This document shows positions 46,255 through 57,164 of a stretch of DNA of 64,000 bases, in pieces; positions within the stretch are counted from its first letter, which is position 1, and each line of letters starts with the position of its first letter. The notes under the pieces were generated by a model, which saw nothing but the letters and a program-made list of their open reading frames with translations, did no database searches and was not told where the DNA came from. Both the position numbers and the translations under genes were made by a program. The stretch comes from Parastagonospora avenae f. sp. tritici 18332-5 (taxonomy: Eukaryota; Ascomycota; Dothideomycetes; Pleosporales; Phaeosphaeriaceae). The DNA lies in NCBI GenBank assembly GCA_022559985.1, contig JAFJTR010000030.1, forward strand, positions 186,001-250,000, written 5' to 3'.

Positions 46255-46832
46255 GCATGACATCGGCATGCCAAGCCGGAGTTGTCCGCGCAGTGATAAT
46301 ACATGGATCATGCGCTCTTGCATACAAATCGGGTGTTGTGGCGTTCTGTAAGTGTAGTATGTCATGTTTGCTCTTTTGGCTTGATGGTTCGGCGTTTCGC
46401 CAATCGTGACTGGGATCGGAGCGAGTGTCTCTGATATAGAACATCGGACCAGCACGTTCCATCAACTTAAACTTCAATATCATTTCATCCATTGCAACAG
46501 CAAGTTTCCTTTTCTGTACCAATATGGCCGCCCACCGTGTCCTCCAGGAATAGCAATGTGGAGTAATTTTCCCCAAGAAACTTGAGTTTTGATCAGATGT
46601 CAAGACACGCCTTCATGCCGTGGCGCATTTTGACCTCGGCGACGTTTTCTTTTGCAGTTTCTATTCTCAATCGCACTTCAATGCCTTCCGCTCTCAGTCT
46701 TGCTCCATCGAGCTGCCTTGGTGTGGCATTTAATTTTAACTGCTTGCTTTTTACATAATTAGCCACACAGCTCGACAGCTCGACAGCTCGGCAGCTTACA
46801 ACACCAGCACACTCATTCAAATACCAATCCCC
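46255..46832. other. Intergenic region
   Basis: About 0.6 kb holding the 3' region of the BTB gene and the promoter of the EthD gene. A short repeated piece GCTCGACAGCTCGACAGCTC lies near 46774-46794, close to the EthD promoter. No further feature. Confidence 0.5.
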
Positions 46833-46913
46833 ATGACTTCTACCAGTTTTCCAGAACACATCTTCTCCTCCACTACTCCTCTCCTTTTCCCAACACTACA
46901 TCAAATAGCAGAT

Positions 46914-47767
46914 ATGACAAATACCACCACCCACTCAGCAGCACCCGTCCACCCATGCCCAAACCACCTCGTCCACCAACACACCTTCCCCGAACTCTCC
47001 ATCACCGAAGACGGCACCGGCTCCAACCAACAACCTTACTTCCGCGCCATGATCTTCTTCAACAAGAAACCGGGGCTCACAGACGCCTTTTTCCACGCGC
47101 ACTGGAAGAGCGTCCACGCGGACTTGACGATGCAAGTCGAAGGCGTGGGCGTAGAATTGGTGCGGTATGTGCAGGTAAGCCGTCGTATTTTCCCGGAGAA
47201 GTGAATTACGGACATGATGCTGACATGGAAGTGTAGTTCCACCAAGAGGCACAGCACATCACCGCGCTACTCCCACTGCTAGAAGCGAGCGGCGGCAGCA
47301 TGAAAATGGCCGGCTGGGACGGCGCTGCGGAGTTCCATGCACGCAGTCCAGAGGCGTTTGTCAGGTATATGAAGAGTGTGTATGCGTCGGATAAACTTGT
47401 TGGTAAGCTCCCTTCACCCTTTTTCTCTTCGACGCAGAGTGCGAGAGCTAATGCATACATAGGCTGTGGAACACGCTTTGTGGATTTGGTGAAGGGATAC
47501 GAAGTCATGGCGGGATATGATAATCTCATTTTGGGCAGGGCGGTGCCGGGGCAGGGTGCGGATGGGATTCTGGTGGAGGATCGGCGGTTGGGGGGGAAGA
47601 GGAAAGCTGAGGATGTGGAGGATGTGGCGTGCAAGAAGGTGTGTGTTGGAGATGAGGGTGAGAAGGAGGGTGAAGACGACGCGTACGAGATGACATCGGT
47701 GGGAGAAGAGCAGGCGGAGGAGAAGAGCGATGAGCCACGGGACACTGTATGCGGGAAGCTGTGTTGA
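46914..47767 (+). CDS. EthD-domain protein
   Basis: Exons 46914-47174, 47237-47402 and 47463-47767 give about 243 aa; an upstream in-frame ATG at 46833 could add 27 residues. The N-terminal PYFRAMIFFNKKPGLTDAFF and HAHWKSVHADLTMQ are typical of the EthD/dimeric alpha-beta barrel fold, with further AEFHARSPEAFVRYMKSVY. The second intron (47403-47462, 60 nt) contains no stop and reads through. The C-terminus is an acidic, E/D-rich tail not usual for EthD, ending GKLC. EthD proteins often assist small-molecule oxidation or degradation; the partner is not apparent here. Confidence 0.8.
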
Positions 47768-48000
47768 AGTGTCTTGAGCTGTTTGGTGCAAAGGATGGAG
47801 AAGCAACTCAGCGGTGGCTGGTGTAGAGCAGTCAAAGTCTAACTAAGTTCTGATCAAGGTTTTATGGCTGCTGAGTGTGTTCGCCTGTTCACCTGTGCAT
47901 GACATCACATGCTCCGACTACACCCAGTGCTTTAGGCACCTGGATCACAATGCGCGAGTCCCTGGGTAAAGCTGTGAAACCAGAATCTTGCTGTTCGCGC

Positions 48001-49641
48001 CCTGACACATTACGCATGAATGGCTGCCCTTCCGCTTGCAAAGCAATCGATACCAAGTCCTTCGTGCCAACGAAATGAAGAACAATGGACCCAAGATATG
48101 TATTCCACATGTCAGGCCAAGCGGAACAGTTCGAAGATTCCTGAAACATACACACCACCATCCTCACCATGCGCAAATCCATTTCAAGGCCTCTTTCTGG
48201 GACACATCCCATCACGGTTTGTCGAGCTCAAAGAGATGAAAGTCCAAAGCTCGCCATAGCTACAGTGGCTCTTCCTGGTTCCTGAAGGCATACACCTCGC
48301 TATACACAAGACGGACCAAGTCATTATCCTCCGGCGCTTTGAGGTACTGAGACTAAGTCGGCGTGCAGGTTGAGTCCGGCATGAATGTCGCCACCGCAGA
48401 AAGTCTGGAGTGTGCCTGGAGTTATACACACGACCGCCCCACACGCGTCCAATCAGTGGAGACTCGTTATTTCCACGCTCAGTTGGCCTAGCGAAGGCTA
48501 TGAAGAGTCTGATATAGTGCCTCTGGTTGCCGCGAACATATAAAGCCTGGATGTTGCCTGGAGCTATACACACACTCGCACGATGAGCGTCCAGTCAGTC
48601 AACATTCATTATTTCCAGGCGCTGTCGATAAAGCAAAGAACATGAAGAGCTCGATATAATGCTCCTGTCTGGTTGTTCTACGAGCCCTCTTCATGGATCC
48701 TGAAGTCGTACACACCACTATAGTCAGTCGTCGTCCTGCGTGGGAGTCGTCAATATTGGTGGACTCAAGCTCTCAATGTGTGGCATGGACAAAATATCCA
48801 GGCCGAGATAAGGGCTCATACTCAGCAGATGCGGTAAAGCTGATGTCGCATCCTGAGGTCATACACACCCATCGTCAGTCGTCATTCTGCGTGGGCGTCG
48901 CCAGTTTCAGTATGCTTGGACTCCCAAAGGATGGCATGGACAGCACATCTGGCCCGAGATAAATGCTCTTGCTCAGCAGGACCAGTAAGAGTGATATCGC
49001 ATCCTAAAGTCATTCGCACATCTATCGTCAGTCAGTGTTCTGCGTGGGAGTCGCCAATATTGGTGGGCTCAGACTCCCAAAGAGTGGTATGGACACCACC
49101 TCCAGGCTGAGATGAATGCTTCTGCTCAGCAGAGCTAGTAAAGCTGATTTCGCATCCTGAAGTCATACGCACATTCATTCTCAGTCGCCCTGATGTAGCT
49201 CGTCAGTCAACGCCCAGACCTCTTCATGTCCTGGTAACAGGCGGAGTGAGATCTTGGAGTCCAGAAATATCACACATCCTCGCCAGAGTCTGAGGAGCTG
49301 ATAGCAGTCCCTGAAGTCATACACACTGCCCAACAACGGAGGATGTGTAATGTGGCTCGCCCTCTCTCGCTGCCGGATATTCGTGAAGGCAGTGAGAAGA
49401 GAACTGGTAAGCACAGATAAAATGGCGCGATCTCTCCAAATTGTGTCGCGGTTAGTGGAGCCTGGAGTTATACGCACTCCCATGAGACTTTGCGATCCTG
49501 CGCGACGACAGCCGGTACTCGCTCTTATTTGAGGCCTCATGTCACAGAGGGCGCAAGTGGAGCAGAACGTCGGCCCCAATAATACCCTTCTGTGTACTGG
49601 GAGTTCAAGGACTGTTGCGGTGTCCTGAAGTTGTACACACA
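48001..49641. repeat. Regularly spaced array, period about 140-160 bp, downstream of Argonaute
   Basis: A motif with consensus CCTGRAGTYATACACAC starts at 48001, 48140, 48281, 48415, 48557, 48699, 48852, 49003, 49156, 49310, 49461 and 49624, giving spacings of 139, 141, 134, 142, 142, 153, 151, 153, 154, 151 and 163. The best-preserved units, 48699 to 49156, are alike over most of their length, with AAGCTGAT, TCGCATCCTGAAG, TCTGCGTGGGAGTCG and ACTCCCAAAG recurring; outer units keep only the core. Argonaute's stop lies about 480 bp to the right. It contains no gene that I can support. A faint further member may lie near 47882. Confidence 0.8.
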
Positions 49642-50121
49642 GGTGAACGTAATTGGAATCCTGAAGGTTGTTGTCGTCATCGCCATGTTATCCTGGTGCT
49701 GTGTTGAATTAGTGGAGGATCAATACTGGTAGCCAATGTTAGCATCATCAAAGTCAGAGAAGAGGTGTAAAGTGTATCTGAACTCTCAATCTTAGGGAAG
49801 ATCTGTCGACGGAGAAGCTCAGCTACCTAAACCGCTGCCTTGTCGATCATAGGAGTGTAAGGAACTGAGATCGCGCTGTGATAAGAGGAAGCAAGCCAGA
49901 CCCCAAACATCAACTTTTGCACCAGCCTGACGGCATTCGCAGCCTTGTCCGCTGAAGATGGTGATGTGCCAGAGCACTGAAGATCACCGCCCATAGCTGA
50001 GTCGTAAGCCAAAATCCCCACAAGCCCGAATGCCCCATGTTCATATCGTCGTTAAGCCATCATCGTGTTCCACCAGAGTAGCAGCTCGTCCTGTCGGAGG
50101 AGCCTGATACCACAAGACCAA
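49642..50121. other. Argonaute 3' flank
   Basis: About 480 bp between the array and the Argonaute stop. ORFs are short. No further motif copies are recognised with confidence. Confidence 0.5.
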
Positions 50122-53100
50122 CTAGATGTACCACATGACATCCTTCAGGCCACGAGCATTCTGCATGGCCATGAGAGGAGCAATCTCGACGTTCTTGGAG
50201 GAGGAGCCAGTGGATGAGCGCTGGTCGGCCTTGGACTCCTTCTTGCCGGAAGAGACAGGGTTGTCATTGAGGTGAGCGCGGGCGCGGTCAGCAGCCAAGT
50301 GGGCGTAGTAGACCGCTGGATGGAGCGAGACCGGAGTCGTGGAGCGGACGTAGTGGTAAGAGTGCTCGAAGATAAAGGACTGAAGCTCAGCAGCCTGCCA
50401 CTCACCCTCGTTCAAGATGCACTGGTAGTGGATGGGTCGAGCAGTGCCCTTGATGGCGACGTGCGAGCAGAGGTAGAAGTCAAACTCGAAAGGATGAGTG
50501 CATCCAGTCTCGACAAGAGTTCCAGGAAGCGGGTTCCCGTTACGGTCACCCTTGCCAGCGTCAGGGAAGAAGCGGATGTGATGGCGCTTTCCAGCAATGA
50601 CAACGGTGAACTTGGGGATTTCCTTGCATCCAAGCTTCCTGAAGCACTCCTTCATGTCACGAACCTCCTCTTCGAGCACAGCGGCGTATTGGCTGTCAAA
50701 TGTTAGCATGAGCTGGATAGATTCAATGAGTCAACGAACCCTTCTGATACCCCGTCTCGGATGAACAGCACGCGCTGAGGCGGCTTGCCCTGTCCGATGC
50801 GCTGCATCCAGTTCTTGGCCATGGAGCCGAAGTGCTCGTCGATGTTGGAGGTAGTGACCATCTCCACGCGGTTGCCGTTGGTCTGAACCTCAGCCCAGTA
50901 CTTGGCGAAGAAGGGATCGGCAGAGACGGTAATGGCGGCAAAGGAAGCAGCCTCACCGGAGCCAGCGCCTGGGGTAGGGTGAGAGACATCGGCACCGACG
51001 ACCATGGTGGGGACTGTTTGTAGATTAGCATGGGCTGGGTAGCTTCAAGGGTTGATAAGGACTTACTGGAAGCTGACTTTGGTGCAACCTTAGGAATGAC
51101 ATTGGACTTGGCGACGCTCGTACAGCCACCAAGCTTAGCGTTGACCTTCATGCAGACGTTGGAGATGTACTGCGGCGAGGCAGACATGACATGCTTGGCC
51201 TGGAGAACCTGGGAAGCAACACCGAAGCGGATGTCGCAGGACTTCTTGATGCGGCGGTACACGTCGACGTTACGGTCGTTGACAACGAAGAAGAGGAAGT
51301 TGGGAGGCATGTTGTACCTAAGGTTTGTTAGTCATGGTCCTCGAACGTGTATGCTGATGTAAGAGCCTAAAAGCCCTCATCACACCATCAGGTACTCACC
51401 GATTGCCGGTCATGTTCCAAACCTTCTGAACCATCTGTCAAAGTCAGCAGGCGTGCGATCACTGGGAAGTAAGAGATCATACCTCTCCACCATCGGCAAG
51501 GTTGCCAGGGCCCATCCAGGGCTTCTTGCCATGCTGAGGGTGAGAGGCTACAAGGCCGCCGTGGCTCTCGTAAATCTGGATAAACTTCTGGAAAAAGGCC
51601 TCGACAGCAGCTGGCGGGGGAGCTAGAGAAGTCAGTAAGCGTATGAAGACGAAAGTAGTGTAAGGATGTTACCTACCGCCCCTACCGACGATGCAGCAGA
51701 CACCCCAAGCCTTGATCGGGCGGTCCTTGTTGTTCATGGCAAATTTGCGGCCCTGGATATCGTTAGCGAATTGTCGAGTGAACGTGTTTGGAAATACCAA
51801 CATCGAGGCGCCAACGGCCTGCAACCATGTCCTGGGGCTTGAGCTGAGCCTCCTTTGAGCCCGCGCCGAAGTGTACAGCTGGGGAAGGAAGGACGCGAGC
51901 CTTGACCTTGGCGGGGTTCTGGTTGACCTCAAGACCATAGTGGCGAAGGTAAGGGTCGTTGGCCCAGTTCAGAAGCTTGACGCCCTGAATAACGGCAGCC
52001 CAGCGCTCCTTTGGGAGAGTGACTGCAAACTTGATCATCTGAGAGGTCTGAACATCAGAGAGCTTTGTGTTGTATCGCTGGTTCTCGTCGATCTTGAGCA
52101 CATCCATAGGCATGTAAACGGGCTGCTTGCGAATCTTCTTGAGGGATGTTAGAGTCTGAACCAGAGTTAGAAGAAGAGAAGGCATTTACCTTGGTCATGC
52201 GGACAACGGGAATGCCTGAGAGATGTTAGAGTTTGAATCAGAGTTGGAAGTAGAGGAGAAGCTTACCTGGCATGCAGTTGATGTTGTACTTGTCCTTGAA
52301 GTACTTGGCAATGGTGATCTTCTTGGAGGAATCATCGGGATCGGGGAATGAAGCCCGATTCACGTCCATGTCCACGAAGTCGTCGATCGTCCACTGGACA
52401 GGCTCCTTGAGATGCGTAGTAGACACACCGACGCGACGGAGAACGCGGAGGTCCTTCTTCATGTGCGAACCGCGCCAGTCACGGCAAGCCTCCTTGAAGC
52501 GCTGCTGGAACTGTGGAGGGCTGCAGTTGAAGACCTGACCAACAGCACGCGTAAGCTCCTGGGCGCGCCAGAAAGTACCGTTGGCAACATCTACGTTGAC
52601 GGAGAGGGACTTGTTGAACTTGTCGTCGAGAACTGGGCGGAGGGAGGCGAAGACACCCTTGAAAGCCTCAATACCTCCACCAAGATCAAAACGCTTCTCT
52701 CCGCGCTGGAAAAACGACTTCTTGATCTGGGTGTAGTTCTGGGAAGGCCATTCGCGCATAATATGGTCTAGGCAGTTCACGGTGTCAATGCACTGTTTTT
52801 GTTAGTTCAGAACATAGCTGGTGCTATAGGGCCTCACCTCAGTAGTCCAGGAGGCCTGACCAGCCAGGAAGGCATGAAGACTGTTGAAGTCCACCTGGCG
52901 TGTATGGCGGAGATGAATGGTATGCTTGTTACCGCGCTGGCCGGCCTTGGTTGGGCGACCCTCTTCCTCATCGAGGTCAACAGTGACACGGAAGTCGTCA
53001 CGCTCCAAGCGCTTGCTGGACCTGATGCGCTGTTAGTAATTGATCGAAACATATCATGTATGGAGGGAGGTGACTTACCAGGCAAGCTTGTTGGTGTCAT

Positions 53101-53904
53101 AGATCCAGAGATTGACGGGCTCGCCAAGAGCAGCCTTCACTCCCCTGGAAGCCCAAATCTTCTTGAGCAAGACGCGCTTGGTGTAGTCTGGAGCATCGCC
53201 ACTGAAGTTGATGTCGTACTGATGGATGGTCGTCTTGGGGGTCTTGACGACGTTGAACGTATTCAGGGTGATACCACACTCCCGACCGTGGGTGTTAAGG
53301 GTCTTGGGGCGAGCGGGAAGGGCATGAGGGATGGTGATCTGGTAGTCGATGTCAATTCCAATGTTCGCATGACGCGGACGAAAGCCCTCTTGATAAAGGC
53401 GAGGAGTGAGGTCGGAAGAAGCCATGACAAATGAATGAGTTGAACAGTATGGGTACAGAAGAAGTACAGTGGGCTGAAGGGTGGCAGGAGTGGTGATCGT
53501 GCAGGGAAAATGAGAGTTGGAAGAGAAACAAAAGCAGGAAGAGGAGCAGCTTTATATGCATCCAAGCCTCCAAGTCAGGCCGTGGGCGGACTTGGGACTC
53601 GATGGCATACCAAGGGAGTGGAGAGGAAGTGTTTGCGCGGGGAGATGCATGCATGTGCGGGAGGGTTTGTACTTACGCCACGAGCCGTGTACCAACCAGC
53701 AAGACCAAGGAACTCCGAAATGTTCTTGAGGTCAGTAGGGCGAGTGTAGTCAAGTACACCGGCACTAGGATCACGGTTGCCGTCGAGCTTGTTGATGCTC
53801 TTGGGCTCGGAGCGCTGAGTCGGATTGCGCGAAGCCGACGATGAGCCATCAGAGCTGAAGCCCTGGTTCTCGGCCTGAGCACGACGCCGAGTTGGGCCAC
53901 CCAT
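50122..53904 (-). CDS. Argonaute (QDE-2-like) with many introns
   Basis: At least eleven exons from the ATG at 53425: 53425-53079, 53021-52838, 52792-52267, 52215-52190 (26 nt), 52137-51802, 51752-51677, 51622-51483, 51434-51400 (35 nt), 51317-51067, 51013-50740 and 50692-50122, giving 921 aa. A further exon 53904-53677 (ATG at 53904, donor GTAAGT) probably joins near 53473, adding a disordered N-terminus with EFLGLAGWYTARG. The PIWI slicer residues are present: Asp in VVGADVSHP, Asp in FIRDGVSEGQYAAVLEEEV and His in PAVYYAHLAADRARAHL, so it is probably catalytically able. The N-domain (ALPARPKTLNTHGRE), PAZ and MID regions follow in order. It is the core small-RNA effector of quelling-type RNAi. 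The exact start and first junction are uncertain. It is flanked by repeat arrays on both sides. Confidence 0.93.
52138..52266 (-). other. Pair of near-duplicate introns around a 26-nt exon
   Basis: Introns 52189-52138 (52 nt) and 52266-52216 (51 nt) align at about 41 of 52 positions, sharing AACTCTG, TTCA and ACTCTAACATC near the 3' end. The 26-nt exon between them encodes part of GIPVVRMTK. No other intron in the gene looks alike. The pattern fits duplication of an intron or an introner-like element. Confidence 0.65.
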
Positions 53905-55519
53905 ATTGGCTTAGACTTGCGTCAAGCGGTAATGAGGCGCGTCGAGTGCGTTTGGTGGAAGTACCGCGATCGCTGATCTGGTCTGACGTGCGTCAGTAAG
54001 GCTAGACGCTGTTCAAAAGACTGAACACTCGCTTTTATGAGACCGAAGTCGATCAAAACAAAGCGCAGGTGAGGGTATGTTACATGAATCAGACGTGCAA
54101 AAGACGCGAAGGCGGGGTTGATGTCGGTTGAAAAGGCGAGAAAGAGGAGGAGATGAGAAAAGGACAAAAACAAAAGGGCATGCGGAGGTGTTATATGCGC
54201 TTGGCGAATTACCGTGGTGACGGAGCAGAAGCGGGAGAAGCGCGGCAGGAGCGATGGGAAGCAGCTGGACAATGCCGGCGATTTGAAGTGCCGACCAGCA
54301 GTGCTTCTGTGTAAAGCAAATGCCAGTGCAAAGCAAGTGCTGCAGACTGTGGACTTACACTTGAATATGCTAAGCACCTGAAGCTGACCTGCAGTGAGGT
54401 GACTTGACTGCCGGCAGTGGAGAAGTGAAAGAGACTGGCTCTTGGTGAAGTAGAGGGTGGAAGCTGTTGCAGTTGTCGAAGAATCTTGTATTAGGATTAA
54501 GAAGAAGTAGAAGAGAAGAGGGCTGGTCAACTTGGAAGTCCAAGTTAAGAAGAGGATTGAGGTCGTAGTTGGAGGTGGTGGAAGAAGGTTGGAGGCGTGC
54601 CCAGCGTGATTTATATGGTCCTCCCTCCTCCCCGAGACGGCGCTAAAGACGCTAAGAAGCTGTTGGGCCCGGTGAAGAGTTAGGTGAGGTTGTATGAGGT
54701 GAGGGAGGCGAATGTACAGGTGAGATTTGGGTGTTTTGACGGCCCCGGGGAGCAAGAGGGGGCCGGAGGACGTCACATGCAGGTTGGTGAGAGCGGACAA
54801 GGGTACGAAACCACGAAGACAGGGATTACGAGAGGTAAAAAATGCTGGAAGGTAAGAGAAGTAAATATGCTCGAGCGGAGGGTGGCGGAGGGCGGCGCTA
54901 TGAAGATGGGGGATATGGTGACTTGGAGGGAGTTCGGGAACATCTGCATATCAAAGTCGGAGAACATGAACATAACATATACTCAACGAGCACGAATGAA
55001 TCTCAAGGACGAATGGAATGATCAGGATGAAAATTTGGAGCATGAAATGAACATATGCAAGACATAGAAAGTATGCAGAAAACAGATGAACAATATGAAG
55101 CCATACGAAAAACGCCCACAAGCAACCACGAACTATTACCATCATCAAAGAATCTGCCGGGCATACGAGCAACACCCACGTCAATCCAGCACTCTGCACC
55201 CGCACGAGGTGCAAGCCGCACCTGCTCGCTGCGCAACCCGTCCAACTGAGTTCTCCATCTACGCGCACCTCACGCAGAGCCACACTTCCAACTTCGCCCA
55301 AGTCCAACTTTTCCCTCGGCATCCTCCAGAATTGCACTTCCGATCCTGCGAACCAGACCTGCACCGAGCACCGCATCCTCCCTCCACCCCAGCCTTCCGC
55401 AGCAAGCAACCGACAGCCATTCGCCACAAGTCCGCGCGCACCATATAGAGCCCCCGAAGGCATGCTGTGTACATCGGCCTGGCGGAACGGCAGCATGCAT
55501 ACATGCATTGCGGGAAGGC
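53905..55519. promoter_or_regulatory. Argonaute promoter and long leader
   Basis: About 1.6 kb upstream of Argonaute. A minus-strand ORF of 292 codons at 53922-54800 is pyrimidine-rich with poor protein-like composition, so it is read as leader, not gene. GTAAGTCC near 54350 suggests a leader intron. Short ORFs on the plus strand around 54680-55070 have no features. Confidence 0.5.
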
Positions 55520-56100
55520 GCATGGTGCCGCGTCTGGACTCAACGGGATTGATGAGGTGGATATTCCTACGGCCTATGAACCTGCCGCCATGGGAATGGC
55601 AAAACTTTGAGGATATACGGCCTGTATCTTCGTGTCGTTATGATGAAGGTTGAGGAAGAGAAGCAAAGAAACACGTAGCGCGGGAACGCACATCGAGCCG
55701 CATCTCCGCTTGACATGATGGATGAGGCTGTATACCCTCATGGCCTAACAGAGTGGTGATAAGGAGAACTTAAAGCAGTAAAGATATACAGGCCACCTGA
55801 TCTTGTCGCTACTAGGACGATTGAGGAAGAAAGGCAAGGAAATACGCATCGAGCCGCATCCGGACTCAACGCGATCGACGGGCTGTACACCTCCACACTC
55901 TACCAGAATATCGAGACAAAAAACGTGATGAGGCACATACCGCCCATTTCTGTCGTCATGATGGAGCCCGAGGAAAAGAATCATTCGCATGAACGCGCGG
56001 CGTGCCGCCTCTCAACTCCACACGATCAATGAGCTGTATATCTCCAAGTGCAGATCGAGTATCGAGACGGAAATGACAACGCGATGAAGCTATCCATGCT
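55520..56100 (-). repeat. Array of about 155-bp units upstream of Argonaute, reversed orientation
   Basis: Four units share GAGCCGCATCYGGACTCAACGC-like and GRGCTGTATACCTCC-like blocks. The GRGCTGTATACCTCC blocks begin at 55556, 55726, 55881 and 56032 (spacings 170, 155 and 151); the first copy is the most diverged. The units also share GAGGAAGA-type starts and CGAGCCGCAT. On the minus strand the core reads GGAGGTGTACAGC, matching the core of the next array, so these run opposite to 56240-56890. Confidence 0.65.
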
Positions 56101-56239
56101 GTCTGTTCCCGTTCACGTGATGGAGGTTAAGAGACGATGCAGCTTCCTGCACGGGCCCATGCTCACCGCACGGTACGGATGCCTACAGAAATGCGTGCAG
56201 GCCGCATTTTGTGTATTGTAGAGAAACCAAACAGGTATC

Positions 56240-56890
56240 GGTCAGATGTGACAGGCTGGAGGTATACGCACTACCATCAAGTCATAAATGTAACCATGAT
56301 AAGAGACCTTGATGAAACCCACTGCGACAAGAGACCACGCAAGCACGAGCATCCGAGTCCAAAGTCCGATTATACATACACATTGCCCCACGAAAAGCCA
56401 AGCATATATCGGTCGGATGTGACAGGCTGAAGGTATACGCACTTTCAATCAGCTCATGGATGCAATAGCAGGACTCTGATTAACTTTCCCTAACTTGGTG
56501 GCAGCACAAGCACGAGCATAGTCCGGCTCTAAATCCAAAACATCAATCATTCGTACTTATAACCCATCTGATAGCTTGACGGTGTACGCAGTACTATTGA
56601 GCCATGATCGCAGGTGCTGCGGGGCCTTGAACATTCTCACTGACTGCAGTGCAACCACGAATAGGAGGGCGTCAAGTCTGAAGATCCGAATGTGCGTATA
56701 CACTGCCCGTAAGATAGCCTGGAGGTATACAAAGTCCCATTAGCGCCTCAATATGATCGCGAGACCTTGGTTAGATTCTCTGGCGGCAGTGCAAGCACGA
56801 GCATTTGAGGAGCCCAGACCCAGAAATCTGATCACTCGCACTCATTGCTCATCCGGTATGCTGAATATATACACAGCACCACAAATTCAT
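56240..56890 (+). repeat. Array of about 150-bp units upstream of Argonaute, forward orientation
   Basis: Five units have a core GGCTGGAGGTATACGCAC starting near 56256, 56427, 56575, 56719 and 56861 (spacings 171, 148, 144 and 142). Further shared blocks are GGATGTGACAGGCTG before the core and GCAAGCACGAGCAT in the middle (56340, 56509, 56789). The core is very close to that of the 48001-49641 array (CTGGAGTTATACGCAC at 49461), so all three arrays belong to one family. No coding sequence is supported. Confidence 0.7.
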
Positions 56891-57164
56891 GAGAAGACAC
56901 AAGTTTATCAAACCTCTCAAATTCGAATTATCGTACTTAGATATCCACCTGTTATCTTCTTTCAAAAAACGTAATCCCATTCCCATTCCCATCCCGCAGA
57001 CCCCAAAAAACGCCATGCTCTGCTGTCCGAGACTCGACGTACCATTACAAATCCCCTTGGGAACCCACCATATTTCCGCCCAAGAAACACACAAAACGCC
57101 GATCCATGCAATATTCTCACACAAACTTTCCCCACTACCCAGAGCAGCCACGCCTAATCACATT

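Noticed and set aside
48001..49641. CRISPR-like array interpretation of the repeats
   Set aside because: The core is degenerate, the spacers are about 130 bp and related to each other, and the genome is eukaryotic; no cas genes are present.
48001..49641. C/D-box snoRNA cluster interpretation
   Set aside because: CTGA-like elements recur, but a proper C box (RTGATGA) with terminal stems cannot be found in most units on either strand.
53922..54800. Minus-strand ORF of 292 codons upstream of Argonaute
   Set aside because: Pyrimidine-rich, Ser/Leu/Phe/His-rich with no domain; it contains a splice-like donor and lies where a leader is expected.
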